A stretch of DNA of 64,000 bases from Rickettsia endosymbiont of Culicoides impunctatus (GTDB lineage Bacteria > Pseudomonadota > Alphaproteobacteria > Rickettsiales > Rickettsiaceae): assembly GCA_020410785.1 (NCBI GenBank), contig CP084573.1, positions 930,001-994,000 of the forward strand, read 5' to 3'. Positions 8,040-17,515 of this stretch are shown one piece after another; the first letter of the stretch is position 1; each line of letters starts with the position of its first letter. The notes under the pieces were generated by a model. It did no database searches. It was not told the DNA's origin and was given only the letters and a program-made list of their open reading frames with translations. Position numbers and translations under genes: made by a program.

Positions 8040-9011
8040 ATGATAAAAATAGGCAATATTCAGCTACCTCATTCGGTGATATTAGCTCCAATGTCGGGGG
8101 TTACTGATTTACCATTTAGAAAATTAGTACGAAAATTTGGTGCAGGTCTGGTAATCTCTGAAATGGTTGCTAGTAGGGCAATGATTATTGAAACAAGGCA
8201 ATCTTTGCAAAGATGTGCGATCATTCAAGATGATGCTACTGGTTCATGCGTACAGATTGCTGGATGTGAGCCCGATATAATAGCAGAATCAGCTAAAATG
8301 AATGAGGATATGGGAGCCAAGATTATTGATTTAAACTTTGGTTGTCCAGCTAAAAAAGTAGTTGGCGGCTATTCTGGTTCTGCTTTAATGCGAGATGAGA
8401 AATTAGCGGCAAAAATCTTAGAAACTACAGTAAAAGCGGTAAAAATCCCAGTAACTTTAAAAATGCGTACTGGCTGGGATGAACAAACTAAGAATGCCCC
8501 AAATTTGGCAAAAATAGCCTATGATGCTGGTATACAAATGATCACCATTCATGGTAGGACAAGATGCCAGTTTTATTCTGGTCAAGCAGATTGGGAGTTT
8601 ATAAGACAGGTTAAGGATGCGGTAAAGATTCCCGTTATCGCTAATGGAGATATTACCTCATTATCTAAGGCTAAGGAATGCTTACAAAAATCGGGGGCTG
8701 ATGGTATAATGGTTGGTCGAGGAGTATATGGTAGACCGTGGTTTATTTCTCAAATAGCCCATTATCTTGCGACAGGAGAAGAACTTCCCTCTCCTTCAAT
8801 GGCAGAGCAGCTAGAGGTGATATTAAGTCATTATGATGCCATGCTAGAGTATTACGGGAACGATACCGGCGTTCAGCTAGCGAGAAAGCATATAGGTTGG
8901 TATAGTAGTGGTTTAGCAAATTCAGCAGAATTTAGAGGTGGGGTTAACATAATGCTTGATCCCGTTAAGGTTAAAGACAAGATAGCTGAATTTTATGAAA
9001 AATGTTTTTAA
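8040..9011 (+). CDS. dusB: tRNA-dihydrouridine synthase B
   Basis: 323 residues. An FMN enzyme reducing specific uridines in the tRNA D-loop. TIM-barrel signatures: LAPMSGVTDLPFRKL near the N-terminus, catalytic Cys in LNFGCPAKKVVGG (C102), VTLKMRTGWDE, ITIHGRTRCQFYSG, PVIANGDI and GIMVGRGVYGRPW. The ATG at 8040 is preferred to the TTG immediately before it. dusB is often followed by fis or ntr genes elsewhere, but here it stands alone and converges with the effector gene, 19 bp stop to stop. Confidence 0.95.
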   Translation: MIKIGNIQLPHSVILAPMSGVTDLPFRKLVRKFGAGLVISEMVASRAMIIETRQSLQRCAIIQDDATGSCVQIAGCEPDIIAESAKMNEDMGAKIIDLNFGCPAKKVVGGYSGSALMRDEKLAAKILETTVKAVKIPVTLKMRTGWDEQTKNAPNLAKIAYDAGIQMITIHGRTRCQFYSGQADWEFIRQVKDAVKIPVIANGDITSLSKAKECLQKSGADGIMVGRGVYGRPWFISQIAHYLATGEELPSPSMAEQLEVILSHYDAMLEYYGNDTGVQLARKHIGWYSSGLANSAEFRGGVNIMLDPVKVKDKIAEFYEKCF

Positions 9012-9030
9012 CCTTGTAACCCCTCATCTC

Positions 9031-10848
9031 TTAAGCAATACTATTCCCTCTAGAGCGATTATTGCTCCTAATAGCAGAAGATGTAACAGAACTAGGTAGA
9101 GATGTAGAGGAAGTTATGGTTTTTTTTATATCCTGAACTTTTTGCTTGATTTTTTCGATGTTCATTGTTTTTGCTTGCCCCTCACGTAATTTTGCTCCCA
9201 TATCTTGAGATTGTTCAGTAGTAAGAATCTTCTCACCTTTTGCCATTTTAATTAAATTATCTACAATGAAAGGTCCACAATCTTTATCGTTTTGTTGTTG
9301 TTTAGTCTTTAAATCAACGATTTTAGCATTATCAGGACAAACTTCTTTAATCATATCTAGTAACTCCTGTCGTTGATCTATAGGCGTTCCCATAGGATCA
9401 TTATAGGTAAATACTATCTTATTATCCCTATCCTTAGTGATTGCTAAACTAACCCAGTGTTCATGTCCCGTATTAATTGGCATAACAGCAGAGTCTTTTC
9501 CACTATTTACCGATGCGATAGCTTCAAACATAACATGTCGTAACATTTCATTTTTATACTGATCCGAAGCTAGTGATACAGCTAGTTGGATAGAAACATT
9601 TTCGTTTAATGAGGCTTTTAGTAAACTGGATATATCCAAATCATTATACCAATAATTCTCTTTTGTTAGATTATTTTCCTGAGAGTATTCTACCTTGTTT
9701 TGTTTTGTTGGTATCGGTATCGCTTTTCTCCCTTCATTTGCCATTTGTTTAAAAGCATTGACAACTCTCTTAAGGACATTTTCTGGTTTATGTTCATTTA
9801 TATTCTCTTGCATATCAAGAATAGTTCCGCTATCAATGCTAGGAACATCTTCCCTTTGTTTAACTTCAGCAGTAATATCAGAACTTCTTCCCTGACCTTG
9901 ACCTAATAGGATGCAACCATTAGTAAAATTTTCAATAGTGTATCCCTGTTGAGGCGGTACAGTATATTTAGCTTGCTTGGCAATATTCTGAAGCTTCTGC
10001 GGATCAGATAGGTCAAAATATATATCAATAGGATTTATTTCTGTTCTACCAATATCTTTTTGGAATTGTTGAGATAATTGTGATATATAATTTTCCAGTT
10101 TTTTAGCTCCACCAACTTTATCTTTTAAAATTTCTTCAACTTCTAACTTAATACCTAATTGTTGATCTTCGTTAATGATATCAAATTTGTTTGCAATAAT
10201 ATTAGCTACATCATCGATAGATGAAGGATTGCTGGCTATAATTACCCTAGTATTACCTAAGTCTTTTGCTGCTTTTACTACCTCAGTTAATCTCTCTTTA
10301 TTAGGTAATCCCCCTGACAATAATATATTAGGAGGTCTGTTTAGAATCTCTGACTCTATTAAATTGCTAACTGGCATAGATTGGATGTGCGAAGTTTTTT
10401 CTTTTGCTACATGCTTTTCAGCCACAGCCCTAATTTGGTCATTAGCATTGGCAAAAAACACATGATTGACCCCGGTAAGAAGAGGTTGCCAACTAGATTG
10501 TAGATTTTGAGCTTGTGAGTTATAATTGCTAAAGGTTAAACAAACCTTGACCCCTAAGTTTTTTAAATTCGTTAAATCATCTTCATCAAATAACGGTTTT
10601 TCCATATTTGAATTAAATTGTATATTAAGTATGGGTGTTTTTCCTAGATTCTCAGCTTTATCAAATATTTCACTTACTATATTTTCCTTATCTAGTTTAC
10701 CATCTTGCATGTGGGGTTTAAGCTCAATAGTTGATATTGCTGAGCTAATTTTAGACATATTGGTACTATGCTGAATTTCTTGGCTTTCATGGCTACCGCC
10801 AATATTAAATAACACTACATTATTTTCTCCTTCCTTTGCTAATGACAT
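9031..10848 (-). CDS. Putative effector with C-terminal CE-clan (Ulp1/RickCE-like) cysteine protease domain
   Basis: 605 residues, no signal peptide or membrane segment. The C-terminal domain (about 395-535) has the CE-clan catalytic layout. YWYNDLDI lies near 399, His464 in GHEHW, Asp484 (or Asn483) in TYNDPMG, Gln518 in the KQQQN run, and Cys524 in DKDCGPF. The Q-x5-C-G spacing is that of Ulp1. Bacterial CE proteases cleave ubiquitin or ubiquitin-like proteins or act as acetyltransferases; RickCE of R. bellii is a described deubiquitinase, so host deubiquitination is the best guess. Residues ~60-220 look like two Rossmann-like segments (PPNILLSGGLPNKERL then NTRVIIASNPSS); I cannot name that domain. 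The Ser-rich basic tail (575-605) could be a secretion signal. It has its own 5' region and no operon partners. Confidence 0.8.
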   Translation of the reverse strand: MSLAKEGENNVVLFNIGGSHESQEIQHSTNMSKISSAISTIELKPHMQDGKLDKENIVSEIFDKAENLGKTPILNIQFNSNMEKPLFDEDDLTNLKNLGVKVCLTFSNYNSQAQNLQSSWQPLLTGVNHVFFANANDQIRAVAEKHVAKEKTSHIQSMPVSNLIESEILNRPPNILLSGGLPNKERLTEVVKAAKDLGNTRVIIASNPSSIDDVANIIANKFDIINEDQQLGIKLEVEEILKDKVGGAKKLENYISQLSQQFQKDIGRTEINPIDIYFDLSDPQKLQNIAKQAKYTVPPQQGYTIENFTNGCILLGQGQGRSSDITAEVKQREDVPSIDSGTILDMQENINEHKPENVLKRVVNAFKQMANEGRKAIPIPTKQNKVEYSQENNLTKENYWYNDLDISSLLKASLNENVSIQLAVSLASDQYKNEMLRHVMFEAIASVNSGKDSAVMPINTGHEHWVSLAITKDRDNKIVFTYNDPMGTPIDQRQELLDMIKEVCPDNAKIVDLKTKQQQNDKDCGPFIVDNLIKMAKGEKILTTEQSQDMGAKLREGQAKTMNIEKIKQKVQDIKKTITSSTSLPSSVTSSAIRSNNRSRGNSIA

Positions 10849-11064
10849 ATGTACCTCTAATTAACTATAATATCCAATGGCTGTCAGTTTAAACTAAAAA
10901 ACAAGCAAGGTCAATTCTTCAAAGCAAAACAGCATATTAGTTGTATAATAATCTCACCCCCTTTAATAATATACTATTATAAACATGCACTAATATATTA
11001 TTTATTGGTAGAGTTGATTAAATGGTAATAGTAATTGGCTATAAAAATAATATAGGGGAAAATA

Positions 11065-11274
11065 ATGCATTGGAATGATGTTGACAAAATTGCTATGAGC
11101 TTAGAAGAAAATTATCCGGATGAAGATATATCTGAATTAACACTAAAAGATATTGAAGACTTAATAAAATCATTAAGTGATTTTGACGATCATGAAATTG
11201 AACCAAATAAAGAGGTGTTAAAAGAGATTCTTGAAGCTTGGAGAGAAATGAAAGATGGTCATTTTGAGGGTTAA
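11065..11274 (+). CDS. iscX: Fe-S assembly protein IscX
   Basis: 69 residues. MHWNDVDKIAMSLEENYPDED and LSDFDDHEIEPNKEVLKEILEAW match the small acidic IscX/YfhJ family: W in position 3, the YPD motif, and the DFDDD-like patch that contacts IscS and iron. IscX modulates IscS desulfurase activity alongside frataxin, which is also encoded in this window (cyaY at 62.3 kb). A GGGGA ribosome-binding site lies before the ATG. It is separated from the isc operon. Confidence 0.9.
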   Translation: MHWNDVDKIAMSLEENYPDEDISELTLKDIEDLIKSLSDFDDHEIEPNKEVLKEILEAWREMKDGHFEG

Positions 11275-11383
11275 TAGTAAATTTTTTAAATTGTAAGATT
11301 AAATGGAGATTTATGGTAAAAATTGTACTAGTCCTGACTTAATCTGACAATAAGTAATAATCAGGCAGCTTGATAAGTACACA

Positions 11384-11677
11384 TCAAGTCGTCTGATATT
11401 CTCTATACATAATTGATTTTACTAAATCTACATTTTTACTAAGTTGATTCCAGGCATAGCAAGCATTAGAAACGATATCTTCGTATACACCGTAACATTG
11501 ATTAGATAGGAAGTGATTTTTGATCCACTGCCAAATTTGTTCCATCGCATTTAATTCCGGTGCATATGGCGGAAGCGGTACCAAGGTAATGTTACTTGGA
11601 ATAATTAATTTTTTCGCTGCATGCCACCCGGCATTATCTGTTAATAATGCAACATGCCTACCAGAATAGTCAAAGAA
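11384..11677 (-). pseudogene. IS630-family transposase, C-terminal relic
   Basis: The minus strand from about 11677 reads FFDYSGRHVALLTDNAGWHA, then AAKKLIIPSNITLVPLPPYA, then PELNAMEQIWQWIKNHFLSN to YREYQTT and a stop. DNAGWH carries the second catalytic Asp of the DDE triad, and PELNAMEQIWQW the final Glu. The catalytic N-terminal part and the HTH are missing. Upstream, the sequence switches abruptly at about 11680 into vapC remnants. Confidence 0.85.
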
Positions 11678-11684
11678 AATTCAT

Positions 11685-11991
11685 CTAAGAACTTATTTGC
11701 CTAAAGAAGCTCTATTTTTAGTTGGGAAAGCTTTTTACAATATAAAACAAACAATGGTAATAAAAATTTTGTTTTACCCGACTTCTTTATTGGTACTCAC
11801 GCTAATATACCTGTATCCCACTACTCACTCGAGATACAGGACGCTATAGTTAATTCAGGAGAATTTGGTGCTAGGAACGATGGAGCGACGCCTATAAGTA
11901 ATAGGCGAGCGACGAGTGACGACGTCACCAACTTCTCATCAATTGACTATATAAAACATATTTCCCTAAACTGCAACTTATAACTCCTTAA
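11685..11991 (+). pseudogene. vapC-like PIN-domain toxin remnant, frameshifted and RPE-interrupted
   Basis: Joining frames by eye recovers LRTYLPKEALFLVGKAF, then YKTNNGNKNFVLPDFFIG, then CIPLLTRDTGRY, then (after an RPE) KTYFPKLQLITP and a stop at 11989-11991. LPDFFIG and LTRDTGRY-TYFP are PIN-domain VapC C-terminal signatures with acidic metal ligands. There are at least two frameshifts, and the 5' part is lost at the junction with the IS630 relic, so the gene is dead. No vapB partner is visible next to it. Confidence 0.75.
11846..11951 (+). repeat. RPE-like element (NSGEF type), copy in vapC relic
   Basis: TATAGTTAATTCAGGAGAAT ... CTCATCAATTGACTATA, about 105 bp with complementary ends. 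It lies between the codons of RDTGRY and KTYFP in the dead PIN gene. Same family as the elements at 15497, 27975, 35972, 49100 and 63638. Confidence 0.85.
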
Positions 11992-12096
11992 AGGCTTGTT
12001 GCTAAATACTATCATATATCAGACAATTATCTATAAATATATCAAATTTGATGTATACATGATATATATAGCATCTTACTTCAAAAATTATCCTAA

Positions 12097-14244
12097 ATGC
12101 GAATTTTCTGCAATTTATTGATTATTAAAATTATTATTTTATTGCCGGTTTGTGCTTTGGCACAAGTTGAACAGCAAGGAATAAACAAACAGTTTAGCTT
12201 TTTGTCAACAGATTATATTGAATATAACCACAAGGAACAATTTATTTATGCTAAAGGTAATGTTCAAATTATATTGGATAGTTATTTTCTAACAGCTAAT
12301 TCCTTGATTTACGATATAGAACAAGATACATTATGGGCTGAGGGGAATGTTAAAATTACAGATCAGCAAAATAGAGTTATTTTGGGAGAATTTGTCATAT
12401 TAAAAGATAAGTTAAAGGCAGGAATAATTTCAGATTTTATTTTATATTTTGGTGATAATACTCTTTTAGCAGCAAAATTAGCGGAAAGAGTTAATAAAGA
12501 TGTTTTTCGTTTGCATAATAGTACCTTTACCCCATGTAAAATACTATGCAACCAAAAACCTATTTGGCAAGTTTCTGCCAAAAATACTGAAATAGATCTT
12601 AATAAGAACATAATGGTTTATAAGCATCTATTTTTTGAGATATATGGTGTCCCAATCTTCTATACACCATATTTTTCTCATCCAACACCTAAGGCTCCTG
12701 CAAAATCAGGAATATTGATGCCTGAATGGCGGGATAACGCTTTGGGGATACCACTATATTATAGAGCTAAATCCAATCTAGATTTTACTCTAACTCCTAG
12801 GTTTTTTTGGAAAAAACATGATACTACATATACGATTTTTGAACTAGAAACTCGTTACAAACCAAATGAAAGTGATTATATATCTTTAGATGCTAACTAT
12901 GGTAAAGTACCCTACTCTTTAAATGATGATGATATAACGATAAAAGACACTAAGGTAAACTCATATTATCTATTAAGCAATGGTAACTTCATCAAAAATG
13001 ATTATCGATACGGATTTAGGCTGGAACGTACTTCTGATAAAGCCTACTTAAAAAACTATTATAATAATTATACTTCATATTTGACATCTAAGTTATATTT
13101 GGAACATGTCAATAATTACAATTACTCATTAGTGGAGGGGATGTATTTTGAAGGATTGGGAATAAATGATTCTAGTAGTACCAGTCCATTAATTTTCCCC
13201 AAGGTCAGAACCAAGAATGTTATACCTTTAAATGATGATGAAACTACTAACCTAGTCGTTGAGAATAATGCATTAATCTATAAAGAAAAAAGCGGAAGAG
13301 AACTAGGGCAAGTTGCATTACAACTGGCAGTGGATAATAATTTCTTAACTTCATCTGGTCATTTATTTAATGTTACCTTACGGAATAGAGCAGATGTCTA
13401 TTTTATTAATCACCTATATTTAAATGATTATAGGACTAACAAGGTTCTCACTAGAAATATACCAGAAATTCAAAATACTTGGCGTTATCCATTAGCTGGA
13501 TCAATCTTTGATAAAACTAGTCTGTTTGTTGAACCAATTATATCGGCAACTATCGGACGTAAACATAATTCTAATAAGAAATTTTCTTTTATCGATCCAT
13601 CAAAATATGAACTATCAGAAAATAATATATTCAGTTCGAATCGCTATAGTGGTATAGATTACCATGAATTTGGCAATAGATTAAGTTATGGCGTTAACTC
13701 TTCTATACTTTCAGAACAAAATTATTCAAGTGTGTTTCTAGGACAGACCTATAATACTAATCTTATTAATAGTAAATCTGTTGATAATATTGAAAATGTT
13801 GGAAGAATTTCCAGTAGTTTTTCTGATAAAATAGAATTGTTCTATAGATTTAGAAAAAGTAAGAATTTTAAGCCCATTAGAGATGAATTAGGTGGAAGCC
13901 TTAATTCTAAGACAATTCAGTTAACTGCTGGATTTGTTCAGATTTCAAATTTACGGAAATATTATTCTACAGATGAATTAATTGATAACAAAGTAAGACA
14001 ACTTTACTATAATCTCACTTATCAATTAGCAGAAAATTGGTCAGTTGCCTATGATATGAGAATAGATTGGTCAAAAAACAAAATAAATATTCTTTCTAAG
14101 AGTATCCAGGTGACATACTTGAATGATTGTGTTAGAATAGCCGGAAAACTTTCAGACAATTATATGGGAGATAGTAGTCGGGGGATAAAAAAGACTTTTG
14201 CTGTTCCTACTATTTCTGTAGGTTTAAAAATATTAAATATGTGA
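12097..14244 (+). CDS. lptD: LPS-assembly outer-membrane protein LptD
   Basis: 715 residues. A signal peptide (hydrophobic LLIIKIIILLPVCALA, cut about residue 22) precedes an OstA/LptA-like N-terminal domain (about 30-150: YAKGNVQIILDSYFLTANSL, LWAEGNVKI) and then the large beta-barrel. Family motifs seen: HNSTFTPC, GVPIFYTPYFSHPTP and KSGILMPEW. Together with LptE it inserts LPS into the outer leaflet. It heads a three-gene unit with a surA-like gene and rsmA, the classic lptD-surA-(pdxA)-rsmA order without pdxA. Confidence 0.93.
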   Translation: MRIFCNLLIIKIIILLPVCALAQVEQQGINKQFSFLSTDYIEYNHKEQFIYAKGNVQIILDSYFLTANSLIYDIEQDTLWAEGNVKITDQQNRVILGEFVILKDKLKAGIISDFILYFGDNTLLAAKLAERVNKDVFRLHNSTFTPCKILCNQKPIWQVSAKNTEIDLNKNIMVYKHLFFEIYGVPIFYTPYFSHPTPKAPAKSGILMPEWRDNALGIPLYYRAKSNLDFTLTPRFFWKKHDTTYTIFELETRYKPNESDYISLDANYGKVPYSLNDDDITIKDTKVNSYYLLSNGNFIKNDYRYGFRLERTSDKAYLKNYYNNYTSYLTSKLYLEHVNNYNYSLVEGMYFEGLGINDSSSTSPLIFPKVRTKNVIPLNDDETTNLVVENNALIYKEKSGRELGQVALQLAVDNNFLTSSGHLFNVTLRNRADVYFINHLYLNDYRTNKVLTRNIPEIQNTWRYPLAGSIFDKTSLFVEPIISATIGRKHNSNKKFSFIDPSKYELSENNIFSSNRYSGIDYHEFGNRLSYGVNSSILSEQNYSSVFLGQTYNTNLINSKSVDNIENVGRISSSFSDKIELFYRFRKSKNFKPIRDELGGSLNSKTIQLTAGFVQISNLRKYYSTDELIDNKVRQLYYNLTYQLAENWSVAYDMRIDWSKNKINILSKSIQVTYLNDCVRIAGKLSDNYMGDSSRGIKKTFAVPTISVGLKILNM

Positions 14245-14253
14245 GCCTAAAAT

Positions 14254-15156
14254 ATGAAGAAGTTAAATATGAAGCATTTAGTTTGTTTAGTTACCATCAT
14301 TTTTAATCTAACTATAGCAAAAGCAGAGTTATCAAATATAGTTGCATTAGTTAATAATGAGCCAATTACCTTACATGAATTTCTAGCTAGAAAACACATG
14401 ATTATGGCACTTAACAATATCCCCAATCCTGATTCTCAAACAAATAAGCGGCTTGATAAGATGGCAATTAACAGCATGATTGATGATGTATTGCTTTATC
14501 AGTCTGCAAACGGTAAGAAAAGTTCTGATAGTGAGATAAATGAATCTATAAGAACCATTGAGCAACGTAATAAAATGCCAGAAGGGCAGTTAATAAAGTT
14601 TTTGAAAAGTAAATCTGTAGATATTAATAATTTTAAATCCCAGATAGGTGCCGAAATTATCAAAATGAATATTTTATCTAGTATTTCAAGATCAGTTGCT
14701 ATTAGTGCAAAAGAAGTTAATGATATAATATTAGCGACAAATTCAAAAGATGCAGAAATATCAGCACAGCTTTTTACTTCAAAAGATAAAGATGATAAAA
14801 CTTTGCAGAAGATGTACTGTTTACAAAAACGTCTTAAAAATTGTTCTGATGTCAAAGAATCTTTATATAAAGATTTTTCTACATTAGAGGTAATTAATCA
14901 AAATTTAAGTACTCTAGATTCTACGCTGCAAACAATTCTCAGAGATTTAAATACAGGAGAAAAAAGTAATGTTTTCGAGATGCAAGATGGATTTAAATTA
15001 ATCTTAATGTGTGATAAGCAGATGATTAATGTTACTAGCGATGAAAATAATTACGTAGTAAATTTGTTAGCTAATAAGAAAATGTCACAAAAAGCACAAA
15101 AATACTTTGAAGATATGCGTAAGAAAGCATATATCAAAATAATGCTACCTTTGTGA
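14254..15156 (+). CDS. SurA-like periplasmic chaperone
   Basis: 300 residues with a signal peptide ([18 protein letters not shown]). The N-terminal SurA chaperone domain follows ([20 protein letters not shown], then a helical [16 protein letters not shown] region, about 30-160). The region after it ([14 protein letters not shown]...[20 protein letters not shown]) resembles a degenerate parvulin domain: the GFKLI end is present but usual active-site residues are not obvious. Prolyl isomerase activity is therefore doubtful; the chaperone role for outer-membrane proteins such as LptD and Sca is likely. It begins 9 bp after lptD and overlaps rsmA by 4 bp. Confidence 0.8.
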   Translation: MKKLNMKHLVCLVTIIFNLTIAKAELSNIVALVNNEPITLHEFLARKHMIMALNNIPNPDSQTNKRLDKMAINSMIDDVLLYQSANGKKSSDSEINESIRTIEQRNKMPEGQLIKFLKSKSVDINNFKSQIGAEIIKMNILSSISRSVAISAKEVNDIILATNSKDAEISAQLFTSKDKDDKTLQKMYCLQKRLKNCSDVKESLYKDFSTLEVINQNLSTLDSTLQTILRDLNTGEKSNVFEMQDGFKLILMCDKQMINVTSDENNYVVNLLANKKMSQKAQKYFEDMRKKAYIKIMLPL

Positions 15157-16109
15157 TCTTAAATAATTTAAATGCCTTACCTTCAATTGCAAAGCATGCT
15201 AGCAAACATGGTATTACTCCTATTAAGAAATATGGTCAAAATTTCATTTTTGATAGTAGCCTATGTGATAAAATAGTTCGAGTTAGTGGGCTGCAAGAAA
15301 ATGATTTGGTCTTAGAAATTGGCCCTGGTACAGCCGGACTCACTAGAGCTATTCTTGCCTACAACCCTAAATCTTTAACTGTTATTGAAACTGACGTTAG
15401 ATGTATACCTTTACTTATGGAAATAAGAGAATTGTCCCCTAATCTGCACATTATTCATTCGGATGCTACTAAATTTGATCTATCAGCTTTAAGTACTATA
15501 GTCAATTCAGGAGAATTTGGGGCTAGGAGCGATGGAGCGACGCCTATAAATAATAGGCGAGCGACGAGTGACAACGTCCCCAACTTCTCATCAATTGACT
15601 ATAACAAAATAACTATTATTTCAAATTTACCTTACCAAATAGGTACAGAGTTAGTCATCAAATGGTTAAAAAAATTACCATTAATAAATAGTATGACTTT
15701 AATGCTGCAAAAGGAGGTTGTAGACCGAATATGTGGTAAAGTTGGAACAAAATCCTACGGAAGATTATCAGTAATATGTCAGTTACTTTGTTCTGTTGAA
15801 AAATGCTTTGATGTTAATCCGCAAGCTTTCTATCCGGCACCAAAAGTCCACTCGGCTATAGTTAAACTCGTACCTTATAACAATAATGCATTAACAGCTG
15901 AACTAATTGAAAAAGTCGAGTTAATAACTAGACTAGCCTTTGGCAAGCGACGTAAAATGATTAAATCATCTTTGAAAACACTAACTTCGTGTATAGAAGA
16001 TTTGCTAGCAGAATTAAAAATTGATAATTCTTCGCGATCTGAAAATTTATCACCACAAGATTATTTATCTTTAGCAAAATTATATTCAAATGAATTACTA
16101 TATAGCTAG
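15153..16109 (+). CDS. rsmA: 16S rRNA dimethyladenosine transferase RsmA (KsgA), with in-frame RPE
   Basis: 318 residues. It dimethylates the two adjacent adenines near the 3' end of 16S rRNA. Motifs: [13 protein letters not shown] motif [21 protein letters not shown] (the catalytic NLPY) and the C-terminal [12 protein letters not shown]. An RPE adds 34 residues ([20 protein letters not shown]...SSIDY, about 115-149) just before motif IV, in a surface loop position. The frame stays open and the flanks align with normal RsmA, so the protein is probably active. The start is GTG at 15153, overlapping the upstream TGA, which implies translational coupling. Confidence 0.94.
   Translation: MILNNLNALPSIAKHASKHGITPIKKYGQNFIFDSSLCDKIVRVSGLQENDLVLEIGPGTAGLTRAILAYNPKSLTVIETDVRCIPLLMEIRELSPNLHIIHSDATKFDLSALSTIVNSGEFGARSDGATPINNRRATSDNVPNFSSIDYNKITIISNLPYQIGTELVIKWLKKLPLINSMTLMLQKEVVDRICGKVGTKSYGRLSVICQLLCSVEKCFDVNPQAFYPAPKVHSAIVKLVPYNNNALTAELIEKVELITRLAFGKRRKMIKSSLKTLTSCIEDLLAELKIDNSSRSENLSPQDYLSLAKLYSNELLYS
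15497..15603 (+). repeat. RPE-like element (NSGEF type) inside rsmA
   Basis: TATAGTCAATTCAGGAGAAT ... CATCAATTGACTATA. It is read in the frame that gives [20 protein letters not shown], the same element frame used in pheT. The element is a palindrome at its ends, and its centre (CGACGCCTATAAATAATAGGCG) is a second small hairpin. Confidence 0.9.
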
Positions 16110-16196
16110 CTTGTTATGTGTTTTGCCATTTTTATCTACACCGTAAATTTGAAAAATTCTTTTTGCAATATCTATACCAATTGTAGTAATTTCCAT
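16107..16196 (-). pseudogene. IS110-family transposase, N-terminal relic (copy 1)
   Basis: The minus strand from the ATG at 16196 reads MEITTIGIDIAKRIFQIYGV, then DKNGKTHNK, before running into rsmA. This is the RuvC-like N-terminus (TIGIDIAK-FQ with the first catalytic Asp) of an IS110/IS1111 transposase. Only about 30 codons survive. The overlapping plus-strand ORF at 16116 is not a gene. Confidence 0.75.
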
Positions 16197-16334
16197 CTTG
16201 AATTTCCCATTTTTTGTCTTAGGTTTATTCCTATTTCTAGAAGATTAGTATATGCTTCTCTTTCTGTAAGTTGGCTATATCCATTACGTTACTTAAGTTT
16301 TATGTCTCAATTCTTTAAATTATTTGAGCATATA

Positions 16335-16934
16335 TCATGCCAAATTATTTTGGAAATTATGACAAAGATTTTCAATTGCTTGCTCATAAGCAATAAGCTC
16401 CGGTATAGTCCAATTAAACCGGACAAAAATATCATATGCATTATTTATCTCAGTATTAATATCGGCAATTCTTACATTAGAGAATAACTTCCTTATTAAC
16501 TTTGTTTCCTGCGTTCTTTTATATTCATTATGGTTTGCTGTATCAAATTCTGCTATATTATGCATCTCTCTGGTTCGTATTTGTATTTCTATGTTACGTT
16601 TACAGATATCAACTACAGCTATTACATACAAAGAACGGTAACCATTATTCTTAGGATTATCAATATAATTTTTAGACTTTTCTACATTAACAGAATAGAT
16701 ACTATAAATAATATCCAATACTTTATAACAATCTTCTTGTTTGTCAACTATAACCCTAAAAGCAACTAGGTCAGTTAATTCTTTCAAAGCAATAGTCTTT
16801 CGTAATACCTTCTTTAAAGTAGAATAAGGGTCTTTTAATCTGTAATATACTTCAGCTACTATGTCATTTTTATACAGTTTAGTACTAATAGCACTTATGA
16901 TATTACGTAAATCTTTAGTATTTATATCTTGCAT
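16335..16934 (-). CDS. RelA/SpoT-like (p)ppGpp synthetase domain protein
   Basis: 199 residues made almost only of a RelA/SpoT synthetase domain. KDPYSTLKKVLRK resembles the G-loop side, then DLVAFRVIV (Asp55), NYIDNPKNNGYRSLYV (96-101), EIQIRTREMHNIAEF (Glu116) and ANHNEYK. There is no HD hydrolase, TGS or ACT domain. Rickettsia genomes carry split spoT fragments of this kind. The canonical G-x-R before the strand is AFR here and HW is HN, so activity is possible but unproven. It could be a small alarmone synthetase or a decaying spoT piece. It stands alone. Confidence 0.8.
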   Translation of the reverse strand: MQDINTKDLRNIISAISTKLYKNDIVAEVYYRLKDPYSTLKKVLRKTIALKELTDLVAFRVIVDKQEDCYKVLDIIYSIYSVNVEKSKNYIDNPKNNGYRSLYVIAVVDICKRNIEIQIRTREMHNIAEFDTANHNEYKRTQETKLIRKLFSNVRIADINTEINNAYDIFVRFNWTIPELIAYEQAIENLCHNFQNNLA

Positions 16935-17227
16935 AATTGATACTCTAGAAAGTCATGTAGTGAATTTGTTGAAAAAAATTAGAAAGGAAACCCTTAATAA
17001 TAACATACTAATGTTATCATATAATAATTGGTTTATCAATTATTATTAAAAGATCGTCAATATGAAATTGGTCGTTTACTTAAAACTTATGATGTAAGTA
17101 GACGATGAATTTACTGATACGGCTACAATGCTTATAACTCTAAAACGTAAATCGTAACTGTATGGTGCCACCATATTGCTATTACAAAATTTATTATATC
17201 TATCATTATAACTAATATTTACATATA

Positions 17228-17515
17228 ATGTTAAGTGCTATTACTAGAAATGGTTCGGTCTATTTTGAGATGGGAAATTACCAAGAAGCAGTTAAAAATT
17301 ATGACAAAGCAATACAACTAGGTAAAGATGATTCTAAAGTAATTATCCCAGAAGGTAATAAAAGATATCTTGCTAAAATATCACATGAAATTAAGGGAGT
17401 ATTAACCATCAAAACCATATCCCATGCTAATGAGTTATTGAATATTGTTTTTATTAACATAAAATTAGTTGACTATTTAAGTTATATTTATTCTTATCCC
17501 GTATCCGCGTCTTGA
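17228..17515 (+). pseudogene. TPR-protein remnant
   Basis: The 95-codon ORF has one clear tetratricopeptide unit (GSVYFEMGNYQEAVKNYDKA, about 9-28). After it comes a different module (EGNKRYLAKISHEIKGVLTI, ANELLNIVFINIKLVDYLSY). The second module is duplicated at 22000-22172 on the other strand with about 96 percent identity. TPR proteins normally carry several repeats, so this is probably the end of a longer decayed gene. It runs into the convergent XRE gene. The gap 16935-17227 upstream shows nothing recognisable. Confidence 0.5.
17319..17491 (+). repeat. 173-bp repeated module, copy 1
   Basis: From TAGGTAAAGATGATTC to TTAAGTTATATTTA; it matches the reverse complement of 22000-22172 with only a handful of mismatches and no gaps seen. 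It encodes the KDDSKVII...VDYLSYI module in both copies. Confidence 0.85.

Noticed and set aside
16116..16487. 123-codon plus-strand ORF
   Set aside because: It overlaps an IS110 relic and the 3' part of the RelA/SpoT-like gene on the other strand; Cys/Phe/Ile-rich composition typical of antisense frames.
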